A stretch of DNA of 44,364 nucleotides from an uncultured Rhodospirillales bacterium (GCA_913060675.1 CAJXUS010000036.1:1-44364); one strand, 5' to 3'. Shown: positions 1-8,591, numbered from the stretch's first letter. A program made the numbers and translations. The notes: generated from the sequence alone by a model not told the origin.

Positions 1-25
1 AGCGTCAGATGTGTATAAGAGACAG
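1..25 (+). other. Nextera transposase adapter (artefact)
   Basis: Bases 7-25 are the 19-bp Tn5 mosaic end used in Illumina Nextera libraries (AGATGTGTATAAGAGACAG), and bases 1-6 continue into the read-1 adapter. This is untrimmed library adapter at a contig end, not genomic sequence. Reading frames through it give the peptides MYKRQ on + and LSLIHI on -, both familiar adapter translations. Any open reading frame touching bases 1-25 should be discarded. Confidence 0.97.
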
Positions 26-215
26 GTTATAAAGAGTGTCACGGATAGCCCTCATCAGGTAATTGAACACGAGCCATGTCGAAGTTCGATTCACAGAGGG
101 TATAACATTGAGACCATTGGTTTGAAAATTGATTTGGCTGATGTTTTCCCGAAACCCGATCACCCGTTTATTTATCATGACCCGTTTACAGGATGCTTTT
201 GTGAAATAGGCGGAC

Positions 216-755
216 TTAATCAAACAGGGCGTCGATATCATCTTGCGATATGGCTTCTTCGGCGTGTACGGCTGGACCATCCATGCAAACTTCTTCGCTG
301 GGGGTTTCTTTGGCAGATATTTCAAGGCCGAGTGTATTAATTGAGGCTTCGCCATAGATTTCAGCCATGGAATTTACCCGCTCTTCGACAAACTGTACCG
401 AGCGTATAATTTTTGTGACCCTCTGGCCTGTAATATCTTGAAAGCTGCAGGCCTGAAGCGTGGCCATGGCTTTTGTTGTGATCAGGTCACAGAGTTTGTT
501 GCGATCTTCTTCGCTATTGTCTTCGCGCAATTTATCAACGGTTTCGAGAATGTCCTCACTGGATTTCAAGATTTCATAAGAGGCTTCTTCTGTGTTTTTA
601 ACGAGAGCATCCAATTGAACGGACATATTTTCGAAATCGGAGCGGTCGCCTTTTTTTCGGGTAATATTTGCAAGTTCCAGACGCAATCGCTCTACGTAAT
701 GGATAAGGTTGTCGAGCTCAGTATGTAAGCGCTCGTCTGTCGCAGCTGTAGCCAT
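216..755 (-). CDS. cheZ: Protein phosphatase CheZ
   Basis: CheZ dephosphorylates the chemotaxis response regulator CheY-P in the cytoplasm. The 179-residue product is mostly long helices (residues about 8-150). It carries the family motif FQDITGQ, with D107 and Q111 matching the Asp and catalytic Gln (D143/Q147) of E. coli CheZ. It ends in an acidic peptide, ISQDDIDALFD, like the C-terminal CheY-binding helix that is joined by a flexible linker. An in-frame start exists at 821, but ATG at 755 is preferred because the extra 22 residues are not CheZ-like and the homologous part begins with MATAATDERL. No other chemotaxis gene is visible, as the contig ends 190 bases past the stop. Bases 26-215 show no convincing gene. 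Confidence 0.9.
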   Translation of the reverse strand: MATAATDERLHTELDNLIHYVERLRLELANITRKKGDRSDFENMSVQLDALVKNTEEASYEILKSSEDILETVDKLREDNSEEDRNKLCDLITTKAMATLQACSFQDITGQRVTKIIRSVQFVEERVNSMAEIYGEASINTLGLEISAKETPSEEVCMDGPAVHAEEAISQDDIDALFD

Positions 756-837
756 AGAAAAATTCCCAATTTTTTGCCAGGGCTGGTAGGCAACATTTAC
801 CCTAATTAAAATCTTCAGCAATATTGGGTGTTTTATG

Positions 838-861
838 AATAAAGGAAATTATTCCTTTATT
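838..861. other. Hairpin in the cheZ leader region
   Basis: AATAAAGGAA (838-847) pairs perfectly with TTCCTTTATT (852-861) around a four-base loop and is followed by TTT on the + strand. It lies in the 360-base non-coding gap between cheZ and the DUF2189 gene, both on the minus strand. It could end transcripts from the DUF2189 gene or be a leader structure of cheZ. The rest of the gap is AT-rich with nothing else recognisable. Confidence 0.4.
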
Positions 862-1115
862 TTTGTTGCTGTATCGATTCCAATTAGAGTTTTAACAACC
901 CCTTATTTAGAGTTGAGTTTAGACTCCTGCTGTTAACGCAGTATTAAGGGAGATAATTTAACAGAAATTTGTGCGTAAAATAGTGAAATTGTTGTAGTTT
1001 TTTCTTCAAAATGCTGCGGGTCTAAGGGTAAGAGAAAGGTTATTTTTGAATAATAATTCAGAATAAATTCCTATAAATATTTGTAAATGAAGCACTTAAC
1101 CCAGTGGTGGTGTGT

Positions 1116-1922
1116 TTATTTTATGGCTTCACAAACCGCGCGGCGGTAGAGGTGCCATGAGGCGTGACCAAGTACAGGCAGCACAATGAGAAGGCCTAGA
1201 AGCCCTGTAAGTAAGGAGAGTACGATAAGAGTTGCAATGGTTACGCACCATACGGCCATAGGGACCGGGTTCTTCATGACCATCCGTACAGAGGTAACCA
1301 TAGCTGTAACAAAATCAATATCTCTGTGGTAAAGCATGGGAAAAGAAACAACGGAGAACGAAAAAACAATAAATGCGATGACAGCACCAACCGTATTACC
1401 GACAAGAAGAAAAACGGCGCCTTTTTGTGTCGTGAGGATCAGGTTGAAAAGGTCGGGGATGCTTACGAGTTTAAAGCCAAAAAAACTAAGTGTTATAAAG
1501 GCGGCCATATCCAACCAAATAAAAAGCGAGAACCCGGTAACAAGAGCCATCCATCCCAAGTCTCGGCTGAACATGGCTTTTACTACGCCGAATGCCCTGC
1601 CCCAGCTCAGTGGATTTTTTTCTTCCAGTTGATGAGAAATGAAGTAAAACCCACAGGCGATGAAGGGGGCAATGAGAGCAAAGCCGATGGCCAGAGGATA
1701 TACCAGATAAGGCAAGCCGAGTTGAAAGAGCAAGACAATCAAGAGCCAGCCCCCAGCAGCATATATCCCGCCAAAAAACAGGCCGTATTTAGCCGCTGCA
1801 AAAAAATCGGAAAGACCGTTCATCAGAATTTCAGGAACGATATGAACACTTACCGTATTCACCTCAGGCCAGTTGGATTTTTTTGATGTTGTTGGCGAAG
1901 CCTGAGTAGTCTTTTTATCCAT
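1116..1922 (-). CDS. DUF2189 integral membrane protein
   Basis: The product has 268 residues. After a hydrophilic N-terminus of about 40 residues come six or so hydrophobic segments (roughly residues 48-68, 72-95, 122-145, 165-195, 220-240 and 240-258). It ends with GHASWHLYRRAV, the hallmark end of the DUF2189 family of predicted inner-membrane proteins in Proteobacteria. The function of this family is not known; it has been loosely linked with cytochrome c oxidase gene neighbourhoods elsewhere, but nothing here supports that. The ATG at 1922 follows a weak GGGAGTAACAG ribosome site. It stands alone between cheZ and a histidine kinase, on the same strand. Confidence 0.85.
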   Translation of the reverse strand: MDKKTTQASPTTSKKSNWPEVNTVSVHIVPEILMNGLSDFFAAAKYGLFFGGIYAAGGWLLIVLLFQLGLPYLVYPLAIGFALIAPFIACGFYFISHQLEEKNPLSWGRAFGVVKAMFSRDLGWMALVTGFSLFIWLDMAAFITLSFFGFKLVSIPDLFNLILTTQKGAVFLLVGNTVGAVIAFIVFSFSVVSFPMLYHRDIDFVTAMVTSVRMVMKNPVPMAVWCVTIATLIVLSLLTGLLGLLIVLPVLGHASWHLYRRAVCEAIK

Positions 1923-2041
1923 TTACCTGTTACTCCCTGTTTAGGCTGCATTTTTTTCTTTTGGGTGCTTGCATGCCTGTTGAAGCAGGTTAGGCGATTT
2001 CTTTGACTTTTAGTAGAGGTAATTCGTTGGTTTTAGATATA

Positions 2042-3631
2042 TTATTCTACATAACGAGCTCTAGCCGTTCCTGAAATAGGGAGGCACGTATATGGCAGGT
2101 GGACGTGCACGGTTGTGCCTTTACCGAGTTTGCTTTTTATCTCTAATTGACCTCCGTGGGCTTCGGTAAGAGATTTGATAATCGATAATCCCAAACCAAT
2201 ACCTTCTTGAGATACAAGAGGATCACTTTCCAGTCGTGTAAAGGGTTTGAGCAATATTGCCAGATGCTCATCAGCAATTCCTGGGCCATTGTCCTGGACA
2301 CTCAGGGTTATTGCTTCTTTTGAGTGAGTGAGTGTAATTTTTACCTGCCCGTTTTTCGGGGTGAATTTTGCTGCATTCGACAATAGGTTTAGGACGATTT
2401 GTTGCAACGCGCGTGCATCAGCCAAAATGGGAGGCAGGTTTTCGGCTAGGGCTAGAGAAACCGTAATGTTTGCCTGCTCAAAAGATGATTTTAACGATTG
2501 ATGGCAGGTGGTAACGAGGGGGGAAAGATATACATCTTCCTTATTGAGGTTTTGTTCTCCGGCTTCTAATGATGATATTTCGAGAATATCGCTTATCAGA
2601 GAGAGTAGGTTTTTGCCTGAGTTATGAATGTCTTTTGCATAATCGAGATACTTCTCTTTTCCTAAAGGGCCAAAATATTGACCTGCCAAAATCTCGCTAA
2701 AGCCCAAGATGGCATTTAAGGGGGTGCGAAGTTCATGGCTCATGGTTGCGAGAAAAGATGCTTTTGTTCTGTTGGCCTTTTCAGCCTCGTTCAAGGCGGC
2801 TTTCAAATTTATTTCGGCTAGCTTTGCCTTGGTTATATCCTGAACAGTGCCGTAGGATTTGATAATCTCTCCGGCGGAATTTCGGATTGCTTGTCCTATT
2901 TCCCGAAGGTAAGCAATGGTTCCGTCTTTTTTAAAGATGCGGAATTCAACTTCAAAGCGGTCTGATGCACCGTCATGGAAATGGGATTTATATTGATAAT
3001 CTTGTATATCTTCGGGGTGTAAATGCTTCATATCAGTTTGGGCGCTCCAAGCACCATTATAAAGATCGCTCTCTTTCATTTCATTGAGTTGGAGGAGTTC
3101 CGGCGAATAATAGGTTGCTCTATCCAAGACATCATCCCATTCCCAAAAACCGATTTCAGAGACATTAACAGCTTGTGAAAGGCGTGTTTGGCTTTGCTTG
3201 AGTTTATCCGCCAGATCTTTTTGGCGTTCCACGATTTTTGCGCGATAGAGTGTTCTCTCTAAAATAGCGGGTAAAACCTCAAAGAAAACCTCTTGGGGGT
3301 CTTTGTTAATATAACAAGTTACCCCAGCCCGGAGTGCTTCGGCAGCCAATTTTTCTGTTTTGGATGAGGTTATATAGACGGTTTGTAAATCGGGATACTT
3401 TGACAGAAACTCTTTGATAAGGCTGATGCCGGGTCTATCTGGCAAGGTATGGTTGACGATGACCAGAGAGGTGGGGCTTACTTCCTGATGGGTGAGGGCC
3501 TGAGCTGCTGTTTGCTCTACCGATACCGCATAACCCAAAGGCTTCAGGGCAGATGTGAGTGTTTTTGCAAATTGCAGATCATTATCGACAAGAAGAGCTC
3601 TAATAGGTGGCGTAAGGATATCCTGTGTCAT
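2042..3631 (-). CDS. Receiver-PAS-histidine kinase with degenerate receiver
   Basis: This is a 529-residue soluble sensor kinase. Residues 10-125 form a receiver fold, 130-155 a short coiled coil, 155-272 a PAS/PAC module (EFRIFKKDG, YGTVQDIT), 288-365 a HisKA domain with phospho-His H299 in FLATMSHELRTPL, and 395-515 a HATPase_c domain with the N box (LNLLSNAAKF), G1 box (DNGPGI) and G2 box (GIGLGLSI). No membrane segment is present, so it should sense a cytoplasmic signal. The receiver looks non-phosphorylatable: the usual acceptor Asp is N60 (codon AAC, 3452-3454) in VNHTLPDRPG, and the first acidic pair is DN instead of DD/DE. The kinase half looks intact. No partner regulator is adjacent. 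Confidence 0.9.
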   Translation of the reverse strand: MTQDILTPPIRALLVDNDLQFAKTLTSALKPLGYAVSVEQTAAQALTHQEVSPTSLVIVNHTLPDRPGISLIKEFLSKYPDLQTVYITSSKTEKLAAEALRAGVTCYINKDPQEVFFEVLPAILERTLYRAKIVERQKDLADKLKQSQTRLSQAVNVSEIGFWEWDDVLDRATYYSPELLQLNEMKESDLYNGAWSAQTDMKHLHPEDIQDYQYKSHFHDGASDRFEVEFRIFKKDGTIAYLREIGQAIRNSAGEIIKSYGTVQDITKAKLAEINLKAALNEAEKANRTKASFLATMSHELRTPLNAILGFSEILAGQYFGPLGKEKYLDYAKDIHNSGKNLLSLISDILEISSLEAGEQNLNKEDVYLSPLVTTCHQSLKSSFEQANITVSLALAENLPPILADARALQQIVLNLLSNAAKFTPKNGQVKITLTHSKEAITLSVQDNGPGIADEHLAILLKPFTRLESDPLVSQEGIGLGLSIIKSLTEAHGGQLEIKSKLGKGTTVHVHLPYTCLPISGTARARYVE

Positions 3632-4141
3632 GGGAAATTGCTTTCTCCACGATCAGTTATAGTTCCCAAAATTGGTTTATGATTGTCAAAACTTACAAAC
3701 ACTCTTGATCCTTACCCACATATTTGGGGCGTAAGGAGAGGGAATGCTGTTTTGAGAAAATGAAACTGTTTTGGGCTTGGAAGAGGACCTAAAATCGTGA
3801 CCATTGTTTTACCTACCACAACAAAACTTCAGGAGTGAAAAGTAAAGATTAAAGGTTAATATTACATTATGCATAGATAAACGTGCTTTATCAGATGGAA
3901 GACAGGGAAGGACGGATTTGTTTTCGCGAAAAGGGGAGAACAAATTGTTTTTTAATGTTTATTTGGCCTAGTTGCGAATCGTTCTTGACTAGAGAGGGCG
4001 CTTTTTATAATAATTGGACAGATCCGCGATAGAACGGACGGACGCAGAAAATACACGCCAGGACATTACCCATAACAACTGGACCAAGCTTCCTCTGTAC
4101 TTGAGGGAACTTCGTCGTGAAAGTGATGAGCCTGAAGTAAA
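3632..4141. other. Non-coding gap between divergent genes
   Basis: About 510 bases separate the minus-strand kinase from the plus-strand unknown gene at 4142. No reading frame of convincing composition is present; a 77-codon minus-strand frame at 3989-4222 overlaps the start of the next gene and looks like chance. The stretch should hold promoters for both genes, but I cannot point to a clear -35/-10 pair. Confidence 0.5.
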
Positions 4142-4675
4142 ATGACCTGTCTTAATTTGAATAGCCAGCAGAGTTGGCCGCAAAAAACACCCAGCTTCCC
4201 ACTCCAGAACTATAACTTTCAACCATCAGAACTTCTGGTGCTAGAGATGTTGCGGCTTTATTGCCAGAATTATGCTGATCCGTCATCACATGCTTGGGAC
4301 AAGGTTTTTGTATTGGGGGAAGAAGAGCTCGGTCCGTATGATGGGGCCTGGGTTGTCTCTGCCGTGGGAGGATTAATCAGAGCTATTCGGAACGGACGCC
4401 GAAGGTCGTTTGAGTTTATTGTATCCTGCTGTCCTTCCTGCCGACAGCAGATCTGTACCACAGAATTGAACGCGCTTTGGTTGGTCCAAGCTGCGCGCAC
4501 TGAAAACATTGTAGCAATGGAAACTGCCGCTGTGTTGACCCTCGATGGCCATAACACGAAGGATTTGGTCTTAAGTGCACAGCATTTGGGTTCTGTTTTA
4601 AGAGAGGCCTTTCCCGAAGAGCGGCACCATCGTTACAAGCCTTCACTTACAGGGTACCCCGGATCTACGCACTAA
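4142..4675 (+). CDS. Unknown Cys-rich protein
   Basis: I do not recognise the family. The 177-residue product has no signal peptide or membrane segment. The centre has a cluster SCCPSCRQQICTTE (about residues 94-107) whose Cys spacing (C-C-x2-C-x4-C) could bind zinc or an iron-sulphur centre. It is flanked by hydrophobic helices, FQPSELLVLEMLRLYCQNY before and ELNALWLVQAAR after. ATG at 4142 is the first possible start because an in-frame TGA lies at 4133-4135, though no clear ribosome site precedes it. It converges on the DUF711 gene with a 48-base gap. Codon use is like its neighbours, so I think it is real. Confidence 0.65.
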   Translation: MTCLNLNSQQSWPQKTPSFPLQNYNFQPSELLVLEMLRLYCQNYADPSSHAWDKVFVLGEEELGPYDGAWVVSAVGGLIRAIRNGRRRSFEFIVSCCPSCRQQICTTELNALWLVQAARTENIVAMETAAVLTLDGHNTKDLVLSAQHLGSVLREAFPEERHHRYKPSLTGYPGSTH

Positions 4676-4723
4676 GGCCAGGACCCAAGTTTAGGTGTGT
4701 GTCATAAGTCCAGAACCTGGGTT

Positions 4724-6019
4724 TTAGGGCACTGCCATCACCGCACAATTACAGAGATCATCGCTCTCAAAAGCAGTGAGATCGCCAGCTTCTAGCCCAG
4801 GTACAGGAAAAAGGCGCACCGTGAGGGGCTTGTTCAAGCGAAAGGCCATGGTGCCGGTATCGCGCATGATGGCGGAGATTTTCTCAACAGACGTATCTCC
4901 TGGGATTGGCACTGTATCCAACCCGATCCCACAAACCGAACTGAAAGTTAACAACGCGCGAATATCAAAATCTGACTTTCTTGTACCTTCGGCGAGCCCT
5001 TCGTCTTCGGTAACGGCGAGCATTAATCCTGAGAACCCAACAAGATTAGTGCCTTGTATAGATTTAAAAACCTTGGTCAGAAGGGAGGACGCTTCGACAG
5101 TCCCAGCTGCGCCAAAATATTCCACCCCCATAAGTTCGTACACTTCTGCCAAAGAGGCACAATCTTTGGAAGGGGCCGCTGAGCTATCAATCCCGGCAAA
5201 GCGGAAGCTGTCGTCCACATCTGCACGGTCTATAATGGTTAGAATTTGAGAGCAGTGATGCTGAAGGGCGGTGCTCATAGCTTCAAAGTATCCCCTAAAA
5301 CCAGTGTTGTGATCTAAATCGGGATGGCTTTCATTGAATTCCTTGAGAACCTGGACAAGGAGATCAGGCGTTTCCAGGCCGACCACAAAGCAGTTCCCGA
5401 GTTCTCTGCGATGAAAGCCGGCGGGAAAATAGGGAATAAGAGGGGCGCAGTTGAAGTTTACCGTAAAATTGAAATTTCCTTCTCCTCTGGGCGTCAATCG
5501 GCTTATTTCTTTTACGGTTTGTGCTGAATGGGTGATGAGGTTGTTGTCGAGAACGCCATGGTCATCGAGGCCGATGTTTACACAGGCATTACATAAATCG
5601 CCATAGTCATGGATTAACGCAGGCAGCAGCTTTATTTCTGCCTCAGTCTTAGCCTCTCCGATTGCAAATCGGATCCGTAAATTAGGCATAGGATCTGTTC
5701 GTAACAACTCACTAATATAGGCCAAATCGGTTTTGGCCGTTTCAAGGGTATCTGTGTTGAGGAATTCGCCAAACGGATTGGTGACAATTCTAATGGTTTG
5801 TACCGTATAGCCATTTTCGAAGAAGGTCGTAGCGAGTTCTCTACAGAATTTAGACGCCTTTGTTATCTCAGTCTTCCAAGCCGCCCGGTCCTTATCCAGC
5901 ACCAAAAAAGCCGTCACTGTCCTGATGCGACAAAGTTTTTTGTTTCTATAACTTGAATTTTCATAATCAGGGTTCTCATATCCGGGTTTAAGGAGGCCGG
6001 AGGAAAGTGGGTCTGCCAT
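4724..6019 (-). CDS. DUF711 (UPF0210) family protein
   Basis: The 431-residue product matches the DUF711/UPF0210 family along its length. The signs are IRTVTAFL near residue 32, the central block FRFAGIDSSAAPS, FGAAGTVEASSLLTKVFKS, the GFSGLMLAVTEDEGLA segment, and the late block SSVCGIGLDTVPIPGD. Structures from this family resemble pyruvate formate-lyase/anaerobic ribonucleotide reductase barrels, but no activity is established. No glycyl-radical motif is visible here. The protein is cytoplasmic. The start at 6019 (MADPLSSG) gives an N-terminal extension of about 30 polar residues before the family core; no better internal start exists. It is transcribed alone. Confidence 0.85.
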   Translation of the reverse strand: MADPLSSGLLKPGYENPDYENSSYRNKKLCRIRTVTAFLVLDKDRAAWKTEITKASKFCRELATTFFENGYTVQTIRIVTNPFGEFLNTDTLETAKTDLAYISELLRTDPMPNLRIRFAIGEAKTEAEIKLLPALIHDYGDLCNACVNIGLDDHGVLDNNLITHSAQTVKEISRLTPRGEGNFNFTVNFNCAPLIPYFPAGFHRRELGNCFVVGLETPDLLVQVLKEFNESHPDLDHNTGFRGYFEAMSTALQHHCSQILTIIDRADVDDSFRFAGIDSSAAPSKDCASLAEVYELMGVEYFGAAGTVEASSLLTKVFKSIQGTNLVGFSGLMLAVTEDEGLAEGTRKSDFDIRALLTFSSVCGIGLDTVPIPGDTSVEKISAIMRDTGTMAFRLNKPLTVRLFPVPGLEAGDLTAFESDDLCNCAVMAVP

Positions 6020-6117
6020 ATTGATGCCTTTAAAGGTTTCTCGCCATATTCTTTAAGTACTTTGATTATGCGAGTGAGAGTAATGACTAGACAAGAGGTC
6101 GCAAATAACGAGCCCAA

Positions 6118-6348
6118 TTGAATGCAGTCAAATTGATACCTGACAATTGGGACGTCGCAATCCTTGATTACAAACAGGCATTCATAGCGTACGGGTTGCA
6201 GGAGAAGGATCTCTTGGATGAGCCCGAAGAAAATCCCAGAGAAGATCCCGAGAAAGAATTCTTTATCGGACGCTTTGTCGATGCCGATTTTTTTTCGAAA
6301 AACTTAGGGCCCCGGCTTAGTAAAAGAAGTGTTATTAGTGAGGTTTGA
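6118..6348 (+). CDS. Possible small acidic protein
   Basis: A 76-codon frame begins 98 bases upstream of, and divergent from, the DUF711 gene. The peptide is acidic (DLLDEPEENPREDPEKEFF) and lacks any motif, signal peptide or membrane segment. No ribosome binding site is apparent before the ATG. It may be a true small gene, the remains of a larger one, or chance. Its composition is more protein-like than that of most short frames in the window, which is the only argument in favour. Confidence 0.3.
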   Translation: MNAVKLIPDNWDVAILDYKQAFIAYGLQEKDLLDEPEENPREDPEKEFFIGRFVDADFFSKNLGPRLSKRSVISEV

Positions 6349-6452
6349 TGAGGGGTGAGCTGTTTTTTATCGTTTCAATATTTGCAAATTATTTCAATAA
6401 AATTGAAATTTACTTAAGATATATAAATTTGACTGAAATTGCATTGCGCGAC

Positions 6453-6477
6453 CATACTTACGCGTTGCGTAAGTATG
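6453..6477. promoter_or_regulatory. 11-bp perfect inverted repeat upstream of BCCT gene
   Basis: CATACTTACGC (6453-6463) and GCGTAAGTATG (6467-6477) are perfect inverted copies three bases apart. No T-tract follows, so it looks like an operator and not a terminator. It sits 190 bases before the BCCT start, upstream of the phased repeats. Confidence 0.55.
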
Positions 6478-6530
6478 TCAAAATCTGAAAAGGCCTGATA
6501 ACGGATATCAAACTGGGCCTTAATTACTGA

Positions 6531-6600
6531 ACGTCGGTTTTGCCGTAATGAGGTCGCCTTAGTCACAATAAGGTCGTTTTCAGTTTGGTTAGGTCGTATT
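6531..6600 (+). repeat. Four 10-bp repeats at exact 20-bp spacing
   Basis: ACGTCGGTTT (6531), AGGTCGCCTT (6551), AGGTCGTTTT (6571) and AGGTCGTATT (6591) begin exactly 20 bases apart. The shared core is A(C/G)GTCG followed two bases later by TT. Twenty bases is close to two helical turns, so the sites lie on one face of DNA. The last copy ends 67 bases before the BCCT start codon. This looks like an array for a transcription factor that binds cooperatively to direct repeats, such as a response regulator or AraC-type activator. The wider gap (6349-6667) also has an AAGGCC...GGCCTT dyad at about 6490-6521. Confidence 0.6.
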
Positions 6601-6667
6601 TAGAGAATTTAAGATTTATAAAAGATCGTACAAAAAACGATAAGAAAAACAAAAACGGGGAGAAATC

Positions 6668-8506
6668 ATGTCAATAAAACCACCATTTACAGCGCTTGAG
6701 ATAAAGAAAGCGCCATCGGGATTTTATGAGGGATATAGTGTCCCCATTGCCCTAATAAGTAAGATTTTCATGACCTTACTGGTGATCTGGGCCCTGGTTT
6801 GGCCGGGGAACGCCAATAGTGTGTTGTCGACTTTAAACTCCAGCGTATTGAATAGCTTTAATACCTTTTACATCATAGCTGTGGGCGGATTTGCATTCTT
6901 TCTTTTTGTAATTGCGTTGTTACCTGCAACCGGAAAAAAGATCTTGGGTGCCGAAGGGGAAAAGCCTGAATTTTCAAACTTCTCCTGGTTTTCGATGATG
7001 TTTGGTGCTGGTCTTGGTGTCGGTCTGATGGTCTTTGCGACCGCAGAACCTATTGGTCTTTGGGGATCGAACCCGGTTGTTCTAGATGGCGATGTCGTCG
7101 CAAAAAGCGAAGAAGCTGTGGGTGCTGCTTATCGCTACACTTTCTTGCACTATGGTTTTCATGCATGGGCAATTTATGTAACCACGGGTCTGGCCCTAGC
7201 ATATTACGCGTACACTCGTAATATGCCGTTGACCATACGTTCAGCCCTGACACCACTTTTTGGTAAGGCGATTAATGGCCCTCTTGGTCATGTTGTTGAT
7301 GTCCTTGGCGTTGTTGCCACTATATTAGGCGTTTCTGTGACTATTGGATTTGGCGTGAGCCAGTTTGTTGACGGCATTTATGCTGTTACTGACTTTCAAT
7401 GGCTCATGAACGGCGATACGGAAGCTCCTAAACCGAGTACAGTTGGTTTGATCTCGGCATTGGTTCTGATCATGGCAATGTCAATTTTGTCGGCGGTATC
7501 TGGCGTTGGCAGAGGGATTAAATATCTTTCGAACCTTAATCTTGTACTCTCTATTATCCTGCTTCTGGTTTTTGTTGTTTTTGGCTCGTTTGCTTTCGCC
7601 ATGACAACGTTTGGTTCAAGCTTGGTTGACTATATCTTGAACTTTACCCAGTTGTCGTTTGGAGCCTACGCGCCACAATCTGCTGAAGCATTTAATGCGG
7701 CACTCCCAGAAGTCATAAAATCTCTGCCTGCGGAAGATATCGCCTCCATTTATAGCGGTGCAACCAATGCATGGGGCTCGCTTGAAGGCTTCAAGGGCGC
7801 ACTGCCAGCTTCTGTTTTGGCGCTTGAAAACTCTGATGTTGTTGCGGCTTCTCTGTATGAGGCCGGTACACAAGGCCGCCAATATGGATGGCAGGCAGGC
7901 TGGACCACATTCTATTGGGCTTGGTGGATTGCTTTTTCACCGTTTGTTGGTTTGTTCCTTGCACGTATCTCCAAAGGGCGTTCTGTTCGTGAGTTCATTG
8001 TTGGTTGTGTGATTGCTCCTGCAATCGTTTGCTTCCTCTGGATGACCATTCTGGGCGGAACTGCAATTGATCTAGAGTTAAGTGGTGTTGCAAACGGTAC
8101 GATCATAGGTGCCTCTAATACGGCCAAACTGTTTGTTACCCTTAGCCATATGATCTCTGGTGGATTTTTGTCAGGTATAACCATTATGTGTGTTGTGTTG
8201 ATCATGACATTCTTGGTGACGTCAGCTGACTCAGGTATTTTGGTTATGAATACCATCATGTCTGGTGGCGAACAGGAAACTGGTATTAAACACCGGATTA
8301 TCTGGGGCGTGATTTTGACAACCGTCATTGGTGCTTTGATCGTAGCAGGAGGTGCTGAACCTTTCGGGGCCTTGAAGAATGCCATGATTATCGGGGCATT
8401 GCCTTTTACTGTGGTGATGGTTTTGATGGTTATTTCTCTGGCAAAAGCGCTTTACCGAGATAACCTTCGCTCTAAAACCAGTGAAAGCCTGCAACCTGCA
8501 GAATAA
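6668..8506 (+). CDS. BCCT family transporter (betaine/choline/carnitine type)
   Basis: This 612-residue inner-membrane carrier belongs to the betaine/choline/carnitine transporter family, which moves quaternary ammonium compounds or related sulphur compounds such as DMSP, usually driven by Na+ or H+. Twelve hydrophobic segments can be followed. The glycine-rich motif MMFGAGLGVGLMVFATAEP lies near residues 109-127, and the Trp-rich family signature (GWTTFYWAWWIAFSPFVG, then ARISKGRSVREF) near residues 408-442. A long periplasmic loop lies at about 345-400. The ATG follows GGGGAG. It is monocistronic: a phased-repeat region precedes it and a strong terminator follows. The substrate cannot be read from the sequence; glycine betaine or DMSP are plausible in a marine organism. 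Confidence 0.92.
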   Translation: MSIKPPFTALEIKKAPSGFYEGYSVPIALISKIFMTLLVIWALVWPGNANSVLSTLNSSVLNSFNTFYIIAVGGFAFFLFVIALLPATGKKILGAEGEKPEFSNFSWFSMMFGAGLGVGLMVFATAEPIGLWGSNPVVLDGDVVAKSEEAVGAAYRYTFLHYGFHAWAIYVTTGLALAYYAYTRNMPLTIRSALTPLFGKAINGPLGHVVDVLGVVATILGVSVTIGFGVSQFVDGIYAVTDFQWLMNGDTEAPKPSTVGLISALVLIMAMSILSAVSGVGRGIKYLSNLNLVLSIILLLVFVVFGSFAFAMTTFGSSLVDYILNFTQLSFGAYAPQSAEAFNAALPEVIKSLPAEDIASIYSGATNAWGSLEGFKGALPASVLALENSDVVAASLYEAGTQGRQYGWQAGWTTFYWAWWIAFSPFVGLFLARISKGRSVREFIVGCVIAPAIVCFLWMTILGGTAIDLELSGVANGTIIGASNTAKLFVTLSHMISGGFLSGITIMCVVLIMTFLVTSADSGILVMNTIMSGGEQETGIKHRIIWGVILTTVIGALIVAGGAEPFGALKNAMIIGALPFTVVMVLMVISLAKALYRDNLRSKTSESLQPAE

Positions 8507-8527
8507 TCGGTTTTAGAACTCTTAAGA

Positions 8528-8555
8528 GAAGCCGCGCAAATGCGCGGCTTCTTTT
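8528..8555 (+). terminator. Rho-independent terminator of the BCCT gene
   Basis: GAAGCCGCGC (8528-8537) pairs with GCGCGGCTTC (8542-8551) around AAAT and is followed by TTTT. It lies 22 bases after the BCCT stop and before the convergent hybrid kinase gene. Confidence 0.9.
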
Positions 8556-8591
8556 CGTTTGGCTTGGAAATAATATTTTTAGGTTCTGGCC

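Noticed and set aside
5..355. Minus-strand 116-codon frame ending LSLIHI and plus-strand frame starting MYKRQ
   Set aside because: Both run through the Nextera adapter and overlap cheZ; they are artefacts.
1326..1886. 186-codon plus-strand frame opposite the DUF2189 gene
   Set aside because: Lys/Asn-rich shadow of a clear membrane-protein gene, without ribosome site.
4776..5249. 157-codon plus-strand frame opposite the DUF711 gene
   Set aside because: Shadow frame of a well-supported gene.
7912..8385. 157-codon minus-strand frame opposite the BCCT gene
   Set aside because: Antisense shadow of the transporter; composition is that of reversed membrane segments.
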